A stretch of 64,000 nucleotides of DNA. Origin: Leptospiraceae bacterium (GTDB lineage: Bacteria; Spirochaetota; Leptospiria; Leptospirales; Leptospiraceae). Below are positions 59,321 through 64,000 of this stretch, in pieces. Where the stretch lies: the NCBI GenBank assembly GCA_016711485.1, contig JADJSX010000007.1, positions 305,787 through 369,786 of the forward strand, in the 5' to 3' direction. The position numbers and the translations under genes are program-made. The notes beneath the pieces are model-generated. The model worked only from the letters and a program-made list of their open reading frames with translations, was not told the origin of the DNA and did no database searches. Position 1 is the stretch's first letter. Every line of letters starts with the position of its first letter.

Positions 59321-59926
59321 GTGATACAACAAATTCAGCAATTAATCAACTATAGCCGCATCTATTACGATCGCGGGTGGATGGTGGCTACTGCTGGTAA
59401 TCTGTCTGTGTTTGATCGTGAGAGCGGGGAACTTTGGATTACCTCTTCAGGTAAACACAAGGGCAGGTTACAAGAAAACGATTTTATTTGTATGAGTCTC
59501 GATGGGAAAATTCTTCGTGAGACAACAAACAAACCAAGTGCCGAGACTTCTATTCACCAAGTAATATACAAGCAAATTCCTTCTGCCAATACTGTCCTTC
59601 ATGTTCATACTGTTACTTCTTGTAAACTTCACTTTGGAGTTACCAAATCCAATCCAATCAAACGCGCATTGATTCCGAATGTCGAAATTCTAAAAGCATT
59701 TGGGGACTTTCGAGAAGAGCCAAATTTTTCTACCATCGTTATTTTTAATCATGGCTCTGTTGCCGATATTTCGCGTGATTTGGAAAATGCTCTCCGCGAG
59801 CGTCCTAGTGATGTGCCTTTTTTCCTCATTGAAAATCATGGTCTTACTGTTTGGGGCAAATCAGTCGAAGACGCAAACAAGAACTTGGAGGCAGCCGAGT
59901 TTGTGCTTCAGGTGATGGTTGAATAG
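59321..59926 (+). CDS. mtnB: Methylthioribulose-1-phosphate dehydratase
   Basis: The 201-residue protein is a class II aldolase-fold enzyme. It has GWMVATAGNLSVF, then SSGKHKGRL, VLHVHTVTSCKLHF with zinc histidines and LIENHGLTVWG. It dehydrates methylthioribulose-1-phosphate in methionine salvage. The start is GTG at 59321. Next to mtnD this makes a salvage pair; the other mtn genes are not in the window. Confidence 0.92.
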   Translation: MIQQIQQLINYSRIYYDRGWMVATAGNLSVFDRESGELWITSSGKHKGRLQENDFICMSLDGKILRETTNKPSAETSIHQVIYKQIPSANTVLHVHTVTSCKLHFGVTKSNPIKRALIPNVEILKAFGDFREEPNFSTIVIFNHGSVADISRDLENALRERPSDVPFFLIENHGLTVWGKSVEDANKNLEAAEFVLQVMVE

Positions 59927-59936
59927 ACGCGATTAT

Positions 59937-60130
59937 TGTATTTAAACAAGCTGAGTTTGAATACATATCACAAGTAAAATTTAGGGATATCCACTTGAAG
60001 TAAGAGTGAAAGGAAAACTCGATCGGGTGGTTGTATCTGATCAAATAAAAAACTTAGACTAGTCAAGTAGGCAGGCAAAGTAGACAAATCTGTTTTGAAG
60101 GAAGTTCAGGATAATATCTATTTGCTTTTG
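59937..60130 (+). pseudogene. Relic of a MazF/PemK-type toxin
   Basis: In the forward frames one can read QVKFR, then (after a frameshift) PLEVRVKGKLDRVVVSDQI and KNLD followed by an in-frame TAG where MazF proteins usually have Trp/Lys, and further on SSRQAK with another stop. This is the C-terminal core of MazF endoribonucleases with nonsense and frameshift changes. The N-terminal half is not recognisable. The 216-bp gap between mtnB and the next gene holds nothing else. Confidence 0.6.
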
Positions 60131-60142
60131 TTTTGATTTTAT

Positions 60143-60395
60143 CTATTCGGGTTTCGGATTCTCTTTTGGGGACAGAATTTCTTCGACTATTTCTACTAAA
60201 CCAGAATTTTTGATTATATCAAAAATAAATTTAGTATAATTGATATGTTTATGAAGTCTTTCAACATCTAATCTTAAATTTAGGCGTTTAGCATGCAGAA
60301 GTAATTCTAATTCGTCCAAAGTCATATCTTTTGGATTTTTGGCTCTAAACTCTTCGCTTCCGTGGAAAGGGATTGAATGGAATTTTGGATTTCAT
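60143..60395 (-). CDS. Small protein, possibly frameshifted at its 5' end
   Basis: An intact 60-codon frame (ATG 60325; MTLDELELLLHAKRLNLRLD) is helical and acidic at its end. Upstream, a short frame starting at an ATG at 60395 (MKSKIPFNPF) reads into HGSEEFRAKNPKD in the same frame as the 60-codon part if one base near 60375-60382 is added or removed. The longer form looks like one protein of about 83 residues. It lies 3' of the holin-like gene on the same strand. No function known. Confidence 0.45.
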
Positions 60396-60397
60396 AA

Positions 60398-60682
60398 CTA
60401 TACAATTTTTTTGATTAATACTGCTAAGAGAACAAAGGATAATATCATTATGCCTACGCCAAGAGATAGAGCAGTTACTATATGATCTCCGTTGAAGAGT
60501 TTCAAAAGTGCGAAGTAAGCGGCTAATACAATTAAAACACTCCCAACTACTTTCAAAAAAAGCATATAGAGAATTGCTATCGTAATAATAAATCCGAATT
60601 GGATTTTTTGTTGAATCGATTTTTGGAGATAGAGATATAATAGTTCAAAGTAAGACACAAAGTGCTCTACTAAACTGAGCAC
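60398..60682 (-). CDS. Small membrane protein, YqjE/phage-holin-3-6 type
   Basis: The 94-residue protein has an amphipathic N-terminus and two membrane helices (about 28-60 and 70-92) joined by KLFNGDHIVT. This fits the Phage_holin_3_6/YqjE family that commonly sits with a DUF883 protein. Here the DUF883 gene lies 78 bp upstream on the same strand, reproducing the YqjD-YqjE order. These are inner-membrane proteins with no known lytic activity. Confidence 0.68.
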   Translation of the reverse strand: MLSLVEHFVSYFELLYLYLQKSIQQKIQFGFIITIAILYMLFLKVVGSVLIVLAAYFALLKLFNGDHIVTALSLGVGIMILSFVLLAVLIKKIV

Positions 60683-60760
60683 TTGATTTAGAAGTGTGTC
60701 TTTTTTTTTCTTCTTGCTCTTCTACTGAAGGAGTAGGTTGTTTTTTTCTTTCTTGCCAAA

Positions 60761-61039
60761 TTAGTCTTTTCTGCGAACTATCAGTCCTACTAGAACTCCT
60801 AATCCGACACCAATCCCTACGCCAATTAAAGTTGCTTTTTGAGGATTTTTAGTTATGTAATCGCCCACATTATCAATTACTTGTTTTGCTTTTTCTCCGG
60901 CTTCGTCGCCGAAGTGTTTGATTTTTTCTGAAATATCTGATACCTGTTCCAAATAGTGTTCCCTCGCTCTTTTTTTAATGTTTTTTGATTCCTGATTTAA
61001 AAGTTTGAAATCAGATTCTAATTTTGCTTGTGCTTCCAT
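60761..61039 (-). CDS. DUF883 (ElaB/YqjD-like) protein
   Basis: The 92-residue protein begins with a long charged helix (KLESDFKLLNQESKNIKKRA), continues with AREHYLEQVSDISEKIKHFG and ends with a glycine-rich membrane anchor IGVGIGVGLGVLVGLIVRR. The layout is that of ElaB/YqjD proteins, C-tail-anchored membrane proteins that bind ribosomes in stationary phase in E. coli. It probably forms an operon with the following holin-like gene. Confidence 0.85.
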   Translation of the reverse strand: MEAQAKLESDFKLLNQESKNIKKRAREHYLEQVSDISEKIKHFGDEAGEKAKQVIDNVGDYITKNPQKATLIGVGIGVGLGVLVGLIVRRKD

Positions 61040-61125
61040 GCTTTCTATTTAAAATATGAGTAATTTGCTTGCAATAAATTTTTGAAAAATTAAAATGAGA
61101 ATCATTAAGTATACGAGGTTATTTT

Positions 61126-61594
61126 ATGAAAAAGTTAATTATTCTCTCCCTGTTTTTTACTCTTTTCTTTCCTAGCTGGGTTTTTTCTAATTCTGTTTTT
61201 GTGCAAAGTCCCATTGCAAAACTTTTGTCTGAGCCGAATATCGCCAGTGCCGGCAAATTATTAAAAGCGGGCACTGAATTACAGCAAATTGGAGAACAGG
61301 ACATGTTTATTAAAGTAAAGTCCGGATCTGAGTCAGGTTGGGTTATGAAACTTTACGTCTCCAAAGTCCCTCCTTCTAACAAAGCAAGTAATAGGGAGTC
61401 AAGAGAAGTCAACTGCGGTTCAGTCTAGGGCTAGAGCATCTACTTTCACAGAGACAGCTTCTGCAAGAGGACTTTCTGAATCTAAGAAACTTAGAACTCG
61501 TGGAAATAATGATGATTATGACTTTGAATCTCTAGATTGGTTGGACAAAGTTAAGGTGAAATCAGATGATATAGCCAAATACAAAGAGGAATAA
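61126..61594 (+). pseudogene. Exported SH3-like protein interrupted by a frameshift
   Basis: The first frame (ATG 61126) has a signal peptide MKKLIILSLFFTLFFPSWVFS and a bacterial SH3 domain (AKLLSEPNIASAGKLLKAGT, SESGWVMKLYVSKV). It runs into a stop at 61428. In another frame the text continues SRARASTFTETASARGLSES and ends KVKSDDIAKYKEE with a TAA at 61592-61594. The shift lies near 61385-61425. The complete protein would be about 155 residues and periplasmic. Error or decay cannot be told apart here. Confidence 0.7.
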
Positions 61595-61596
61595 TA

Positions 61597-62424
61597 TTGG
61601 ACGCAAAATATTTTACATCCTTACTAATAAATAAAATTTTAGTTATAATGTCAATAGTATGCTCTATGTATATTTTCGGTAATTGTAAATCCTCTGAGAT
61701 TAAAGTAGAAGAAAAACCAGAGCCTCCTCAATATATATATAAAGAAATTAAAATTGGTCGTGCGTTAGCTGCCAAGTTTATTAAAAAATATGGACTTGTT
61801 CAGAATTTGGAACAAACCAAATACTTGAATTTTATTGGAAATAAAATTGCTGAGTTGTCACCAAGGCAGGAATTAAATTTTAAATTTGGAATTTTAGATA
61901 CTCCTGAAGTAAATGCTTTTGCTTGCCCAGGCGGATATATTTTTATTACCAAAGGTGCACTTGCGTTAATTGAAAATGAGGCAGAACTTGTAGGAGTACT
62001 TTCTCATGAAGTTTCTCATGTATCGTTATTTCATTCAGGCAAATTTGAATCGAAAGAAGAAATATGGATTGATTTAATTGCTTCCATGCTCTCGCCTGGT
62101 GGAGATATGGTTTCGACTGTTATGGAAGCGGCTTCCACTGAATTAGAAGAAAGTATGTTAGAAAATGGTCGCCAAAAAGAATTTGAAACTCAAGCAGATT
62201 CTTCAGCTGCTATTTTAATTTCTGAATTAGGTTATGACTCTAGTGCCTACGTTGGTTATTTAAAAAAAATGAAATCATCGCAAGATAATAAAGTTTTTGT
62301 TAAAACACATCCACCGGTTGATGATCGTATCAATGTTATTCAGAAATTTATAACAGATCAAAAACTTCCAAAAACTGGAAAATTAAACGTTAAACGCTAT
62401 CGTCAAAATATTCCTAAAACATAA
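61597..62424 (+). CDS. M48-family metalloprotease, lipoprotein
   Basis: The 275-residue protein starts with TTG at 61597, preceded by GAGGAAT. A hydrophobic leader ends FGNCKSS, a relaxed lipobox. The catalytic motif is His137-Glu138-Val-Ser-His141 (LVGVLSHEVSHVSLFHSG). The upstream NAFACPGGYIFITKG and the later FETQADSSA Glu complete the M48 (BepA/LoiP-like) site. It probably acts in outer-membrane protein quality control. It lies 2 bp after the SH3 gene. Confidence 0.9.
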   Translation: MDAKYFTSLLINKILVIMSIVCSMYIFGNCKSSEIKVEEKPEPPQYIYKEIKIGRALAAKFIKKYGLVQNLEQTKYLNFIGNKIAELSPRQELNFKFGILDTPEVNAFACPGGYIFITKGALALIENEAELVGVLSHEVSHVSLFHSGKFESKEEIWIDLIASMLSPGGDMVSTVMEAASTELEESMLENGRQKEFETQADSSAAILISELGYDSSAYVGYLKKMKSSQDNKVFVKTHPPVDDRINVIQKFITDQKLPKTGKLNVKRYRQNIPKT

Positions 62425-62453
62425 ATTAATAAAATACAAAAAGGGTTAATTCA

Positions 62454-63810
62454 TTGATTACAAAAATAATTTCAGTCTTGCTTTTTTTTCTCTCATTCTG
62501 TATTCTGAATGCAGATACCTACCATAATATTAATGGTTTTTGGAGAAAAGGCAGCTGGTTTAGGAGGAGCGTATACCGCCATTTCCGATGATCCATCCGG
62601 CGCTTACTATAATCCTGCCGGATTAACATTTGCTTATGATAACTCGGTTTCTCTTTCTGCAAGTAACATTACAAGAACAAGTAAATCCTATCAGAACGTG
62701 ATAGGACCTGGGCAAGGTTATTTAAGAGATTCTCAAAATTATATCCCTAATTTTTTCGGTATCGTAAAAGAGGTTGGGAAATATAAAGTAGGTTTCTCGA
62801 TTGTCAATACTCTTAATGAAACTTTTAATCGCGCAGACCAAATCGTAAACCCGATTTACTATCCTTCGATTACAAGTTTAAGGTCTTACAACATTGAAAC
62901 TTATAGCCAAATAAGCAAGGTTTTAGTTTAGCTCGAGCGATTACAGATAAATTCTCCGTAGGGCAACTTTATATTATACGCATGATACTGCGAATTTTAC
63001 GAATACCTTTTTGGCACAAGATACAAGTAAAAATTTTAGTTCTGATACTGGCGTGGATAACAGAAAAACCGTTGGTTTTTCCAATATAGGCATTATGTAT
63101 ATGCCTAATAACCTTGTATCCTTAGGTTTGTCCGTACGTCGTCAATTTGTAACCGGTGGAATCGCTTGTAAATGGATTTTCTGCAGCGGCAGGAATGCAT
63201 CGAAGATTTAGTATTTTCGGGGGACTCATAAATCAAGCGGAGGGAGTGTTGGAGATTCTATATTTAGAACGAGGGCATTAAATGGTCGTATTCAGAACCT
63301 CAAGTTAGAGCAGGTATCGCTATTTTCCCAAGTAAAAGTTTTGGCTGCATTTGATACTATCTATACGTCGGTTATAAACAGGAATTTAGATCAAACAGAA
63401 GTTTATTTATTCGGCGAAACAATGAAATTAATTGTGAAGTTCAGACGTTTCAGGGAATTAAGACGTTATGCTACACAATTTTGCCTTAGGTCTTGAATAC
63501 TTTCTTACTGATAATTTTTCTGTTAGAGGTGGTGCATTTACTAATAATTCAGATTCCAAAAACATTAATTGGTTAAGGACTGCAATCAAAGATACGCAAA
63601 TGAGAATCGGTGATAGAAACAGTATTAGAAACGGATGATGGAAAGTTTCCTACAAGTTACCTTTTCTTAGAGAACCAGAGAAATAAATACGTTAATTTAA
63701 TGGCTAGGTATTCAACTTGGTTTTCTTCAGTCAACACGTCTCGAAACTTCAATTGGTTTAGCAATTGTTAGAGAAGCTGGAAAGGTGGATCTCAGGGATA
63801 GCAATGAACC
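62454..63810 (+). pseudogene. FadL/OmpP1-like outer-membrane protein broken by several frameshifts
   Basis: A signal peptide starts with TTG at 62454 (MITKIISVLLFFLSFCILNA). The frame then shifts to GEKAAGLGGAYTAISDDPSG and AYYNPAGLTF, the hallmark of the OmpP1/FadL (UPF0164-like) family. Further shifts occur near 62925, 63160 and beyond, with recognisable beta-strand segments such as NIGIMYMPNNLVSLGLSVRR and, later, FSVRGGAFTNNSD. The product would be a ~400-residue outer-membrane beta-barrel. The density of shifts points to unreliable sequence or decay at the window's right end. Confidence 0.75.
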
Positions 63811-64000
63811 TTGTCAGCCAATGATCTTGTGAGTGCGGCTATTTATGTAATTACTTGAAAGTTCAAGAACAACTAGAATGAAGATTTTCCAGATATAGAG
63901 GTATTGCCAAAATATACCTTTATTTCTACCTAGGATAGCATTACAAAGGAGAATATTTCTACTAAAGTATTTATTTAAGCTCTTACATGGAGGTTCGATT
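63811..64000. other. Right-end sequence without a supported gene
   Basis: The last ~190 bp carry no clear open frame; stops occur in all frames. Given the frameshifts just upstream it may be the end of the barrel gene or low-quality sequence. Confidence 0.35.

Noticed and set aside
56908..61039. Prophage suggested by the BRO protein and holin-like gene
   Set aside because: No integrase, terminase, capsid or tail gene is near; the holin-like protein pairs with DUF883 as in chromosomal yqjDE loci.
1..64000. CRISPR arrays, tRNA or rRNA genes
   Set aside because: No regularly spaced direct repeats and no cloverleaf or rRNA-like stretch were recognised on either strand by eye; a dedicated scan was not possible.

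Overview
The window is AT-rich, densely coded bacterial chromosome. The gene set best fits a Leptospira-like spirochaete: a FliL-family protein, a 7TMR-DISM adenylate/guanylate cyclase, many short lipoproteins with relaxed lipoboxes, a KamA/EpmB-type radical SAM enzyme beside efp, methionine-salvage genes and many VapBC pairs. No rRNA or tRNA gene was seen, so this placement is an inference.

The most notable system is a complete diversity-generating retroelement (DGR) at about 6.7-10.5 kb. The target gene encodes a caspase-like protease, one membrane segment and a C-type-lectin-like domain whose last 32 residues are the variable repeat (VR, 8123-8228). Downstream lie an Avd-like gene, a 106-nt template repeat (TR, 8830-8935) and a DGR-type reverse transcriptase. 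VR and TR differ at 18 positions, and every one is an adenine in TR. A ~280-bp repeat with inverted ends occurs in direct orientation on both sides of this region (5397-5671 and 10484-10767). An orphan toxin-domain/Imm53 pair follows the right copy.

Layout: 0-4.2 kb holds activated-methyl-cycle genes (metH start, ahcY, an ArsR-methyltransferase regulator with an operator in its own promoter) and a VapBC pair. 4.4-11.4 kb is the DGR island. 11.5-22 kb holds a FliL-like protein, HipBA, a cyclase, an SDR, CorA, an M61 peptidase and a cold-shock protein. 22-36 kb holds envelope and glycan genes (DsbA-like, MltF-like, nucleotidyltransferase-glycosyltransferase, epimerase, YfhO), argB, a patatin, a GH5 enzyme and a LuxR-type regulator. 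36-48 kb holds a class V aminotransferase, VapBC, a Lon-like protease, a lytic transglycosylase behind a structured leader candidate, trpEG and alr. 48-55 kb is rich in toxin-antitoxin genes. 55-60 kb holds a KamA/EpmB homologue, a BRO protein, efp, mtnD and mtnB. 60-64 kb holds small envelope proteins, an M48 lipoprotein and an outer-membrane protein broken by many frameshifts.

Recurring themes: (i) six toxin-antitoxin loci plus a toxin-immunity pair and a decayed MazF relic in 64 kb; three of the antitoxin operons share the promoter geometry TTGACA-N16-(-10)-N6-start with almost no leader; (ii) a dispersed family of imperfect-palindrome repeats at gene ends; (iii) many frameshifts, dense at the right end, which suggests sequencing error or decay there.
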